NCBI GenBank assembly: GCA_019508105.1 | Contig: JAEKMB010000111.1 | Location: forward strand, 1 to 8,403 | Reading direction: 5' to 3' | Source: Alphaproteobacteria bacterium | GTDB lineage: Bacteria; Pseudomonadota; Alphaproteobacteria; Micropepsales; Micropepsaceae | DNA length: 8,403 bases | In this document: piece by piece, positions 1 to 7,434 of the stretch | How positions within the stretch are numbered: position 1 is the first letter of the stretch | Layout of the letters: the number at the start of each line of letters is the position of its first letter | Program-made: the position numbers and the translations under genes | The notes under the pieces: model-generated | Told to the model about the DNA's origin: nothing | Databases searched by the model: none | Seen by the model: the letters and a program-made list of their open reading frames with translations, nothing else

Positions 1-1671
1 CTGGAACGCATCGCCCTTCTTCTCGATGCCAAAGCGCGTGGGATGAAAGGTCTGCGGCCCCTGCTCCGCCGTGCCGGTGCGAGGCTGGCGCATGGAGCGG
101 TATTCAATGTCGGTCATGGGCCCGGTCTTCTCCGCCCGCCAGGCGATATGCACCATGCCATTGCCATGCTGGGCGGCCATGATCTGGCGGCTGTCATCGT
201 CCAGGCTGTCGCGGATGACCAAAGCCACCTTGCGGTCGTGGAAGTCGTCCAGATTGGGCCAGGCCACCGTACCCGCCAACGAAACATCGCCCGACAGTTT
301 TTTCCAGAGATAATGAAATTCGTCGCGCTGGTACCAGATGTTATAGCCGGCCGAATTGATGGTGTAGGTGCCGGCGGCATAGCTGGCGCTGCCCGGCGCC
401 AGCGGGCCGCCAATATCGGTCTGGGCTTCGAACTGGCCGATGGCGCCGCCGGCTGGAACAGAGGCGCGGTGGAAATCCGCTGGCGGCGGCACCTGCTTGT
501 GATTGGCTGAGCCGGGCAACGCCCAGTCCGGCACGTCCACACCGGGCGGGGCCGGCGGCGGCACCAGGGATATCACCGTCCGGATCGACTCGCCGGAATG
601 CATCAGATCGAAGGCCTCGTTGATGCGCTCCAAAGGCAGCTTGTGGGTGATCAGGGGATCGATGCTGATCTTGCCGTCCATGTACCAGTCCACAATCTCC
701 GGCACCTGGGTGCGGCCGCGCACCCCGCCAAAGGCGGTCCCCTTCCACACCCGGCCGGTCACCAGCTGGAACGGCCGGGTCTTGATCTCCTGGCCCGCAC
801 CCGCCACGCCGATAATGATGCTTTCTCCCCAGCCGCGATGGGTGCATTCCAGTGCCTGGCGCATCAGCTCCACATTGCCGACGCATTCAAAGCTGTAATC
901 GGCGCCGCCCTTGGTCAGTTCGACCAGATGGGGGACGAGATCGCCCTTCACCTCTTTGGGATTCACAAAATGGGTCATGCCGAATTGGCGCGCCAATGTT
1001 TCACGCGCCGGATTGATGTCCACGCCCACGATCATGTTGGCGCCCGCCATGCGTGCCCCCTGGATCACATTGAGCCCGATGCCGCCCAGCCCGAACACCA
1101 CCACATTGGCGCCGGGCTCCACCTTGGCGGTCTTGATCACCGCCCCGATGCCCGTCGTCACACCGCAGCCGATATAGCAGACCTTGTCGAAAGGCGCGTC
1201 GGACCGGATTTTGGCCAGCGCGATCTCCGGCAGCACGGTATGATTGGCAAAGGTCGAGCAGCCCATATAGTGATGAATCTTCTTGCCGCCGATTGAGAAG
1301 CGGCTGGTGCCGTCCGGCATCACGCCCTGGCCCTGCGTGGCGCGGATGGAAGTGCAGAGATTGGTCTTGTGCGAGGTGCAGCTTTTGCACTGGCGGCATT
1401 CGGGCGTGTAGAGCGGAATGACGTGATCGCCTTTTTTCAGGCTGGTCACGCCGGGCCCCACATCCATCACAACACCGGCGCCTTCATGACCCAGAATGAC
1501 AGGAAACAATCCTTCCGGATCGGCGCCCGAGCGGGTGAATTCGTCGGTGTGGCAGACGCCCGTCGCCTTGATCTCCACCAGAACCTCGCCCGCCTTGGGC
1601 CCTTCCAGTTCCACCGTTTCGATCACCAGGGGTTTTCCGGCTTGATAAGCGATAGCGGCGCGGGTCTTCAT
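1..1671 (-). CDS. frmA: S-(hydroxymethyl)glutathione dehydrogenase (class III ADH) with a fused C-terminal DUF1349-like domain; 3' end beyond the window
   Basis: Residues 1-369 form a complete zinc- and NAD-dependent class III alcohol dehydrogenase, which oxidises S-hydroxymethylglutathione to S-formylglutathione in cytoplasmic formaldehyde detoxification. Visible are catalytic zinc ligands C40, H62 and C169, with E63 beside H62; structural zinc ligands C92, C95, C98 and C106; the Rossmann loop GLGGIG at 194-199 followed by D218; and R110, D51 and E53 at the class III substrate positions. The family normally ends near residue 369-375 at a motif like SIRTVISL, here 362-369. Instead the same frame continues through PPPAPPG (371-377) into about 180 further residues without a stop. 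That tail (roughly 409-557, open at position 1) resembles DUF1349-like beta-sandwich domains found at the N-terminus of some TolB-type proteins, with [14 protein letters not shown] and RKVALVIR. The start is ATG at 1671, with AAGGGAG at 1684-1678 as ribosome binding site. No fghA or frmR is visible. The ADH call is very secure and the tail assignment is from memory. Confidence 0.93.
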   Translation of the reverse strand, partial: MKTRAAIAYQAGKPLVIETVELEGPKAGEVLVEIKATGVCHTDEFTRSGADPEGLFPVILGHEGAGVVMDVGPGVTSLKKGDHVIPLYTPECRQCKSCTSHKTNLCTSIRATQGQGVMPDGTSRFSIGGKKIHHYMGCSTFANHTVLPEIALAKIRSDAPFDKVCYIGCGVTTGIGAVIKTAKVEPGANVVVFGLGGIGLNVIQGARMAGANMIVGVDINPARETLARQFGMTHFVNPKEVKGDLVPHLVELTKGGADYSFECVGNVELMRQALECTHRGWGESIIIGVAGAGQEIKTRPFQLVTGRVWKGTAFGGVRGRTQVPEIVDWYMDGKISIDPLITHKLPLERINEAFDLMHSGESIRTVISLVPPPAPPGVDVPDWALPGSANHKQVPPPADFHRASVPAGGAIGQFEAQTDIGGPLAPGSASYAAGTYTINSAGYNIWYQRDEFHYLWKKLSGDVSLAGTVAWPNLDDFHDRKVALVIRDSLDDDSRQIMAAQHGNGMVHIAWRAEKTGPMTDIEYRSMRQPRTGTAEQGPQTFHPTRFGIEKKGDAFQ

Positions 1672-1778
1672 CAGGCTCTCCCTTAAGGGCCGGAAATGTG
1701 AGGCATTTCGGTAATGGTTGCAAAGTGTTAGATTAACGCTAGGCTGCGTTTTGGGCCCTTTTTCGAGCTGTCAGTTTC
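1672..1778. promoter_or_regulatory. Divergent promoter region between frmA and the OmpA-like gene
   Basis: These 107 bp separate two genes read in opposite directions, so both promoters should lie here. Two inverted repeats are visible on the frmA side: CCCTTAAGGG at 1680-1689, and GAAATG-N5-CATTTC at 1693-1709. For the plus-strand gene the best pair is TTGCAA (1718-1723), 16 bp, then TAGGCT (1740-1745). It is weak, and I would not rely on it. No known FrmR or other named operator is recognised. Confidence 0.35.
1678..1684 (-). promoter_or_regulatory. Ribosome binding site of the formaldehyde dehydrogenase gene
   Basis: Read on the minus strand, AAGGGAG lies 6 nt before the ATG at 1671. This is the best Shine-Dalgarno match among the start sites in this window and it fixes the start. 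It overlaps the 10-bp palindrome CCCTTAAGGG at 1680-1689, so a hairpin or a bound protein there could mask it. Confidence 0.75.
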
Positions 1779-2564
1779 ATGCGTCTTACCCCAACACTCG
1801 CTGTTGCGGCCGGTCTTTGGCTGGCGGCCACCGGCGTCAGTCTGGCCCAAGGCGTCGATTCCGGGCTGGAAGTGCGGGTCAATCCCATGGCGGCGCGTCC
1901 CGGCGGCGGCACCCTGCTATATCCGGGTGGGCAATATTCCCGCAACGTACCGCCGCTGCTTTATCCCGGCGAACGGGGCGGCGCCATCCAGCTCCATATG
2001 CCCGGCCCACGCCGCCGCATGGTCGCCCGCGCCGCGGCGCCCAAGCCCCCGCGTGAACCCAAGCCCGCGCGCGTCGCCAGGGCCGAGCCCGCGCCTGTGC
2101 GCAGCGCCGCCCCGCCGGCACCAACCCCCAATGTCAATCCGTTCGGCGGCGCTCCCGACCTCAGCAATGTGTTTGGCAGCGCCGCGCCGCCGCCACGTCC
2201 CCAAAAGACTGCCCCGGCTGGTCCCACCACCGGCAATGAAAGCCTGACCAAGCGCAGCGTCATCCTGTTCGCCAAGGACGCGCCAGATCCGGCCAAGGCA
2301 GCGCTGGGCGCGATCAAGTTCCTGGCCAACGACCTCAATGCCGCCATGAGCGGGCCCAATGCGCGGGTCGAGTTGCAAGCCTTTGGCGGCGCCAAGGGCG
2401 ACAAGGGCTCCGACGCGCGGCGGCTGTCGCTCAAGCGCGCCCTGGCCATCCGCCAGGTGCTGATCGATGACGGGGTTGCGCCGGACCGCATCGATGTGCG
2501 GGCCATGGGCGGGGTGGACGATACCGGTCCTGCCGACCGCGTCGATGTCTTCGTCAAGGCCTAA
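1779..2564 (+). CDS. Exported OmpA-family C-terminal domain protein
   Basis: A 261-residue envelope protein. A signal peptide covers about residues 1-23 (hydrophobic core LAVAAGLWLAATGV, likely cleavage SLA|Q). Next come a Gly/Tyr/Pro region (about 35-75), a basic Pro/Ala-rich low-complexity linker (about 78-150) and a C-terminal OmpA-like domain (about 158-260) ending in DRVDVFVK. The helix motif DARRLSLKRALAIR (212-225) keeps the conserved Arg (R220). The Asp that in E. coli OmpA pairs with this Arg to hold diaminopimelate aligns with A205, and the usual Asn aligns with A213, so classical peptidoglycan binding is doubtful. The architecture suggests a periplasmic protein spanning from membrane to wall, but no partner is visible. 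There is no clear Shine-Dalgarno before the ATG. Its TAA overlaps the stop codon of the convergent MFS gene, and no intrinsic terminator lies between them. The family call is firm; the specific role is unknown. Confidence 0.85.
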   Translation: MRLTPTLAVAAGLWLAATGVSLAQGVDSGLEVRVNPMAARPGGGTLLYPGGQYSRNVPPLLYPGERGGAIQLHMPGPRRRMVARAAAPKPPREPKPARVARAEPAPVRSAAPPAPTPNVNPFGGAPDLSNVFGSAAPPPRPQKTAPAGPTTGNESLTKRSVILFAKDAPDPAKAALGAIKFLANDLNAAMSGPNARVELQAFGGAKGDKGSDARRLSLKRALAIRQVLIDDGVAPDRIDVRAMGGVDDTGPADRVDVFVKA

Positions 2565-3787
2565 GCCGGAATTGCCACATCGGTGAATTTGTTCACGCCG
2601 CTGAGCGGCGGGAACAGCTTCATCCACAGTCCCACCACCAGCAAAGTGCCGATGCCGCCCGCCACCACTGCGGGCACCGTGCCCATCAGGGCCGCGGTGG
2701 TGCCCGATTCAAATTCTCCCAGCTCGTTGGACGCGCCGATGAACAGCATGGAAACGCTGGAGACGCGGCCGCGCATGCTATCGGGGGTGGAAAGCTGGAT
2801 CAGCGAGGAACGGATATTCACGCTGACCATGTCGGATGCACCCAGCACGAACAACGCCAGCAGCGAAAGCGGAAACCATACCGAGAGGCCGAACGCGATG
2901 GTGGCCAGGCCGAACACCGCTACGGCGGCGAACATCTTGGTTCCGACCCGGGTTTTGATCGGCCAGTGGGTGAGAAAGAATGCCATGGAAAAAGCCCCCG
3001 CGGCCGGAGCACTGCGCAGGAAGCCCAGGCCCAGCGGTCCGACATGCAGAATGTCGCGGGCGTAGACGGGGAGCAGCGCGGTGGCCCCGCCCAACAGCAC
3101 GGCAAACAGATCCAGCGAAATGGCGCCCAGCACCACGGGGCGCGAGCGCACAAAGCGCACCCCTTCGGCCACCCGTTCGGCGCGGCTCGCCTCGGTCGCA
3201 GCGGGCGTGAAGCGCCGTCCGCCTAGTTGGGTGACAATCAGCGCCGCGCCGACAAAGCCGGCAATGCAGAGCGAATAAACCGGCACCGGTCCCAGGGCAT
3301 AAAGAAAGCCGCCCAGCGCCGGGCCTGAAATGGTGGCCGCAGTGAAGAAGGACGAACTGAAGGCCATCGACTTGGGGAGTCGCTTAGGCGGCACCAGGAA
3401 GGGCAGCAGCGAGGAGCCGGAAGGACCGGTGAAGCCGCGCGCCGCCCCGAACAGCACCAGCACGGCATAGAACATCCAGGCGCTGTGCGGCCGGTAGAGA
3501 CTGAGGAGCAGAAACAGCGCGCTGCAGACCGCCTGGACCCCGGCCGACAGGCTGTAGACCCGCCGCTGGTTGAAGCGGTCGGTGATGTCGCCCGCCGGCA
3601 GGGTGAGCAGGAACATGGGCGCGAACTGGCACAGCCCCACCAGGCCCAGCGCCAGGGGCGTGCGTTCCATGTCATAGACCTGCCAGCCGATGGCAACGGA
3701 CTGGACCTGGATCGCAAGGCTGGAGATGAAGCGCGACCCGACAAAAGAATAGAGGTCGCGGTCGCGGTATAGGGTGGTGTCGCTCAT
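2561..3787 (-). CDS. MFS transporter, EntS-like (MFS_3 family)
   Basis: A 408-residue inner-membrane protein with about 12 hydrophobic segments, the usual size for this family. The N-terminus MSDTTLYRDRDLYSF leads into the first helix. Loop 2-3 carries MFS motif A as GDITDRFNQRRV (66-77). Near the C-terminus, DSMRGRVSSVSMLFIG (336-351) followed by NELGEFESG (354-362) is typical of the MFS_3 (PF05977) group, which includes the enterobactin exporter EntS. The substrate cannot be told from sequence, and no siderophore genes are nearby. The frame is open back to an ATG at 3910, but the extra 41 residues are Pro/Arg-rich and non-hydrophobic, and homologues as I recall them begin near MSDT, so the start at 3787 is preferred. 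Neither start has a strong ribosome binding site. The gene follows mdh on the same strand after a 265-bp gap, so cotranscription is uncertain. Confidence 0.88.
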   Translation of the reverse strand: MSDTTLYRDRDLYSFVGSRFISSLAIQVQSVAIGWQVYDMERTPLALGLVGLCQFAPMFLLTLPAGDITDRFNQRRVYSLSAGVQAVCSALFLLLSLYRPHSAWMFYAVLVLFGAARGFTGPSGSSLLPFLVPPKRLPKSMAFSSSFFTAATISGPALGGFLYALGPVPVYSLCIAGFVGAALIVTQLGGRRFTPAATEASRAERVAEGVRFVRSRPVVLGAISLDLFAVLLGGATALLPVYARDILHVGPLGLGFLRSAPAAGAFSMAFFLTHWPIKTRVGTKMFAAVAVFGLATIAFGLSVWFPLSLLALFVLGASDMVSVNIRSSLIQLSTPDSMRGRVSSVSMLFIGASNELGEFESGTTAALMGTVPAVVAGGIGTLLVVGLWMKLFPPLSGVNKFTDVAIPA

Positions 3788-3863
3788 GAACCGCTGTGGC
3801 TTAACACGGGGTGCAGGTTTCGCAAATAACACAGGTCGTTCGCAGAGCTGGGCGCCCTGCTCA

Positions 3864-3894
3864 CCCCCTGCGCGTGCGTCAGCGCGCAGGTGGG
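3864..3894. repeat. GC-rich imperfect palindrome in the mdh-MFS gap
   Basis: CCTGCGCG (3867-3874) pairs perfectly with CGCGCAGG (3883-3890) around an 8-nt loop. The stem extends by CCC/GGG (3864-3866 with 3892-3894) past a single unpaired T. There is no T-tract on either side, so it is not a standard intrinsic terminator. It could be a dispersed intergenic palindromic repeat or an mRNA-end stabiliser, and its copy number in the genome would decide. The rest of the gap (3788-4052) holds nothing I can assign. Confidence 0.5.
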
Positions 3895-4052
3895 GAGGTG
3901 GCCGGTTCATAGCGCCAGCGTATGAACGCGCTTGCGATGCGAAGGGGGCGAAGCAATTATTTCGCGGCCAGCAGCGATACGGAATTCTGCAGGCGCAGCA
4001 CTTGGGGGTTCGGCTCTCGATAGGAGAGATTTGGAATGTCAGACGGGCGGGC

Positions 4053-5096
<1,044 letters not shown>

Positions 5097-6377
5097 CTAT
5101 TCGGCAACCAGCCGGGCAAAGCCCATCGCGCCATGCGGATCGGCGCCATAGGAGGCCCGGGTGGAGGACGGCGCAAAATCAAAGGCATAGAGGCCACCAA
5201 GGCCGATCTTCCAATGATCGGCGATGGGCCAGTCATGGACCCCGCCCAGGCTGAATTCGCCGGCGCCGCGCAGCAGGCCCGCCGGCGGCACCAGTTCGGT
5301 GCTTTCAATGGTTTCGGCGCGGGCAAACAAGGTCCAGGCCGGGGCGGGCTTGTATTCCATTTCGGCGAGGCCGGCATTCTCGCTGAGGCCGCTGGAAAGT
5401 TGTTTGCGGCCAAATGCCAGGGTCGCGGCGATGCTGCCCCAGTCGAAACTATTGAACCAGGTGGTGCTGGCGGTCAGCCGCTGTTCGTTGATGCTGGGGT
5501 CGAGCTGTTCGGGGCTTTTCAGCCAGCCGTTGGAGACCTGCAATGACCAATGCGCATCGGGATTCCAGGACAGCCGCACCGCGGTGGAATCAAAGCGCGC
5601 GCGGTCGAAGTCAAACCGGAACTGGTCGGGCTCGCGTCCGGTGAAGCGCGATACTTCCACTTTCCAATCCTGATGGACGAAGCCCGCGGTCAGCACGCCA
5701 AAACTGACATGGCTGGAATCCAGCCAGTGATGAGATATGGGAGTCATGACATTATCGGCGGCCGAGACCCGGTGCATATAGGCCGATGGTCCCAGCGCCG
5801 GCTCGCCCGGATAGCCGCCATAGAAAAACAGGCTGTCGGTATCCGACAGCTTATGGCTGTAGCTGGCGGCCAGCTCCATCAATAGATCATGGGGATGCTG
5901 GCGGTCCACCAGATGCGTGGTGTCGTCGGCGGTTTCGCCGCTGGCCAGCAGCAGCGGATAGCCGCGCCGCCCCATCAAGGCGTCACCGCTCAGCATCGCT
6001 TTCAAGCCCAGCGTGTCGCCATTGGCGAGATCCCTGGTCGCCATTGCCATCGCCATGCTGCTGGAAAAAATCTGGTCACCGCCGCGCGGCCCGCTCTGCC
6101 AGTCGGCGATGCCGTTGATCCGGCCATGCAACATCACCATCCAATCATCGGCCATCAGGTGAATAGCGTCATGCGGCGCCGCCTCGGGCTGCCAGCTTGT
6201 ACCCGAAGCTTCGCGGCTCATGCCATAGCCACCCAGCAAACCATGCATCGCCGTGGCATGATTGCTCATGTCCATGCCGGCCATGTCATGAGACATGTTC
6301 CCCATGTCCATGCTGCCCATGCCCTGGGCGAAGGCGGGCGCGGCGGCCAGACAAAAACACAAGGCGATGATCCGCAT
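5097..6377 (-). CDS. Exported Met/His-rich protein, probable outer-membrane beta-barrel, possibly copper-associated
   Basis: A 426-residue protein without an assigned enzyme activity. A signal peptide covers residues 1-17 (cleavage APAFA|Q). The mature N-terminus is strikingly Met-rich: M20, M23, M25, M28, M32, M35 and M37 with H30, H40 and H45, giving repeated MxM and MxxM spacing like the metal-binding leaders of CopB/PcoB-type proteins. The remainder alternates hydrophobic and polar residues, with many Trp, Tyr and Phe, as in an outer-membrane barrel (for example WSLQVSNGWLKSPEQ at 277-291). Conserved-looking blocks are EASGTSWQP (56-64), RQHPHDLLMELAASYS (159-174) and ISHHWLDSSH (214-223). 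From memory, similar proteins occur beside copper and heavy-metal efflux genes, but none is present here. The last residue is Glu, not the aromatic usual for BamA-dependent barrels. The gene begins only 15 nt after the hup terminator and has no good ribosome binding site. Confidence 0.8.
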   Translation of the reverse strand: MRIIALCFCLAAAPAFAQGMGSMDMGNMSHDMAGMDMSNHATAMHGLLGGYGMSREASGTSWQPEAAPHDAIHLMADDWMVMLHGRINGIADWQSGPRGGDQIFSSSMAMAMATRDLANGDTLGLKAMLSGDALMGRRGYPLLLASGETADDTTHLVDRQHPHDLLMELAASYSHKLSDTDSLFFYGGYPGEPALGPSAYMHRVSAADNVMTPISHHWLDSSHVSFGVLTAGFVHQDWKVEVSRFTGREPDQFRFDFDRARFDSTAVRLSWNPDAHWSLQVSNGWLKSPEQLDPSINEQRLTASTTWFNSFDWGSIAATLAFGRKQLSSGLSENAGLAEMEYKPAPAWTLFARAETIESTELVPPAGLLRGAGEFSLGGVHDWPIADHWKIGLGGLYAFDFAPSSTRASYGADPHGAMGFARLVAE

Positions 6378-6391
6378 GGCAACAGCCTAGC

Positions 6392-6427
6392 AAAAAAGAA
6401 AAGGCCGGATGCGAACATCCGGCCTTT
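6392..6427 (-). terminator. Intrinsic terminator after hup
   Basis: On the minus strand AAAGGCCGGATG pairs perfectly with CATCCGGCCTTT (12 bp, 6427-6400) around a TTCG tetraloop, followed by TTTTCTTTTTTG. It begins 26 nt after the hup stop codon. On the plus strand the tail TTTCTTTG is poorer but could also work. The stem and U-tract are among the clearest signals in the window. Confidence 0.93.
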
Positions 6428-6453
6428 CTTTGTCTTCAAAGATGAAAGCGAGT

Positions 6454-6762
6454 TTAGATCGCTTCCTTCAGTTCCTTGGAGGCGCGGAACGCGACCTTCT
6501 TGGATGCCTTGATCTTGATCGCTTCGCCGGTGGCGGGATTGCGGCCCATGCGCGGACCGCGCTTGCGCACGACGAGAATGCCCAGACCATTGAGACGGAT
6601 GCGAGCGCCCTTCTTCAGGTGCTTGGTGATCAGCGCAATGGTGTCTTCTATGATGGCATTGGCGCTCTTCTGGGAGAGCTCATTCTTTTCGGCCAGTTGA
6701 GCGGCCAGCTGACGGGTGGAAACGGTTTCGACTTTTGCTTTCGCGGCGGCGGCAGTTGCCAT
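6454..6762 (-). CDS. hup: HU-family DNA-binding protein
   Basis: A 102-residue histone-like protein of the HU/IHF family, which binds and bends DNA as a dimer in the nucleoid. The helical dimerisation half is about residues 15-52 (STRQLAAQLAEKNELSQKSA). The beta-arm holds GRNPATGEAIKIKASK (73-88), with the RNP tip (R74-N75-P76) whose proline intercalates between base pairs. The C-terminal helix is FRASKELKEAI. Compared with the usual 90 residues, it carries about a 12-residue Ala/Lys-rich N-terminal extension (MATAAAAKAK). GAGGGAG at 6775-6769, 6 nt before the ATG, supports this start. The gene appears monocistronic: terminator-like hairpins lie between rplS and hup, and a strong one follows. 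Whether it is HupA-, HupB- or IHF-like cannot be settled from sequence alone, but the basic arm fits HU better than IHF. Confidence 0.95.
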   Translation of the reverse strand: MATAAAAKAKVETVSTRQLAAQLAEKNELSQKSANAIIEDTIALITKHLKKGARIRLNGLGILVVRKRGPRMGRNPATGEAIKIKASKKVAFRASKELKEAI

Positions 6763-6768
6763 GGATTG

Positions 6769-6775
6769 CTCCCTC
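6769..6775 (-). promoter_or_regulatory. Ribosome binding site of hup
   Basis: GAGGGAG on the minus strand, 6 nt before the ATG at 6762, a near-ideal Shine-Dalgarno that decides the start. No confident -35/-10 pair was found between here and 6840, although the hup promoter is expected there. Confidence 0.7.
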
Positions 6776-6810
6776 TATAACGAATCAACGATGAGCCCGA
6801 TTTTACGGCA

Positions 6811-6826
6811 TTTCTCGCAAGAGAAA
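6811..6826. promoter_or_regulatory. Inverted repeat in the hup leader
   Basis: TTTCTC (6811-6816) and GAGAAA (6821-6826) form a perfect 6-bp inverted repeat around GCAA (TTGC on the minus strand). It lies about 50 bp upstream of the hup start, where a promoter or operator is expected. It may be an operator or a short leader hairpin; no regulator is recognised. Confidence 0.3.
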
Positions 6827-6838
6827 GGGGGAGGGGGT

Positions 6839-6868
6839 CAAAAAAGCGCAAGGAATTCGGGCTTTTTG
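6839..6868 (-). terminator. Weak terminator-like hairpin upstream of hup
   Basis: On the minus strand AAAAAGC (6867-6861) can pair with GCTTTTT (6847-6841) around a 13-nt loop, and one further T follows. The stem is short and AT-rich. The upstream part overlaps CGGGCTTTT (6858-6866), which can instead pair with 6883-6891, so this is an alternative rather than a certain structure. Confidence 0.35.
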
Positions 6869-6882
6869 CGGTTATGCACCGG

Positions 6883-6906
6883 AAAAGCCCGAAAAACCGG
6901 GCTTTT
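6883..6906 (-). terminator. Second terminator-like hairpin after rplS
   Basis: On the minus strand AAAAGCCCG (6906-6898) pairs with CGGGCTTTT (6891-6883) around GTTTTT, a 9-bp A-to-U flanked stem typical of intrinsic terminators. Its U-run lies within the stem and CCGG follows. It stands in tandem just after the stronger hairpin at 6915-6957 and may act as a backup. Confidence 0.6.
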
Positions 6907-6914
6907 ATGGCCTG

Positions 6915-6957
6915 AAAAAGCAATCGGGCCGCGGCGAATGTCCGGTGCGGCCCGATT
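6915..6957 (-). terminator. Intrinsic terminator of the rimM-trmD-rplS operon
   Basis: On the minus strand AATCGGGCCGC (6957-6947) pairs perfectly with GCGGCCCGATT (6932-6922), 11 bp around a 14-nt loop, then GCTTTTTC. It starts 18 nt after the rplS stop codon and is the natural end of the operon. Confidence 0.85.
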
Positions 6958-6975
6958 TCACAAGGCTGTGGGGAC

Positions 6976-7383
6976 TTAGGCGGCGTCGGGACCGGCATTC
7001 TCGGTGCGCTCGCTGATGCGGGCGGATTTGCCGGTGCGGCCGCGCAGGTAATAGAGCTTGGCGCGGCGCACCTTGCCCTTGCGCACCACCACCACCGAGT
7101 CGACCAGCGGCGAATAGATCGGGAAGACGCGTTCCACGCCCTCGCCATAGGACAGCTTGCGCACCGTGAAGGCCTCGTTGATGCCGGCGCCCTGGCGGGC
7201 GATGCAGACGCCTTCAAAGGCCTGGATGCGTTCGCGGGTCTTGTTCTGTTTGGCTTTTTCGTCATAGGTGACGTCCACCACCTTGACGTTGACCTTCAGC
7301 GTGTCGCCGGGACGAAAGTCCGGCAGCGCCTTGGCGCGCAGGGCGCTCATCTGCTCGGCTTCCAGGGTCTGCAAAAGGTTCAT
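6976..7383 (-). CDS. rplS: 50S ribosomal protein L19
   Basis: A 135-residue ribosomal protein L19, which sits at the interface of the 30S and 50S subunits. Family landmarks are FRPGDTLKV (23-31), the basic block [10 protein letters not shown] (50-59), [15 protein letters not shown] (74-88) and the C-terminal [18 protein letters not shown] (105-122). It is slightly longer than the 115-125 residues common in other bacteria because of a short, variable tail ending TENAGPDAA. The gene is the last of the rimM-trmD-rplS set, with 51 bp between the trmD stop and this ATG. GGAAAGA upstream is only a fair Shine-Dalgarno. Two hairpins follow the stop codon. Confidence 0.98.
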   Translation of the reverse strand: MNLLQTLEAEQMSALRAKALPDFRPGDTLKVNVKVVDVTYDEKAKQNKTRERIQAFEGVCIARQGAGINEAFTVRKLSYGEGVERVFPIYSPLVDSVVVVRKGKVRRAKLYYLRGRTGKSARISERTENAGPDAA

Positions 7384-7434
7384 TTTCTTCGTCTTTCCGT
7401 GGCAAAAAGCGGCAATTGAGCCGGGGCATATAGC

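Noticed and set aside
598..1296. Plus-strand open frame of 232 codons opposite the formaldehyde dehydrogenase
   Set aside because: Shadow of the ADH frame; low-complexity His/Ala-rich translation, no ribosome binding site, no family resemblance.
1917..2627. Minus-strand open frame opposite the OmpA-like gene
   Set aside because: Runs through both the OmpA-like gene and the end of the MFS gene. The plus-strand product has a signal peptide and OmpA motif, so this is its antisense shadow.
3788..3910. Longer start for the MFS gene at 3910
   Set aside because: The extra 41 residues are Pro/Arg-rich and non-hydrophobic, precede a normal family N-terminus, and no ribosome binding site lies upstream of 3910.
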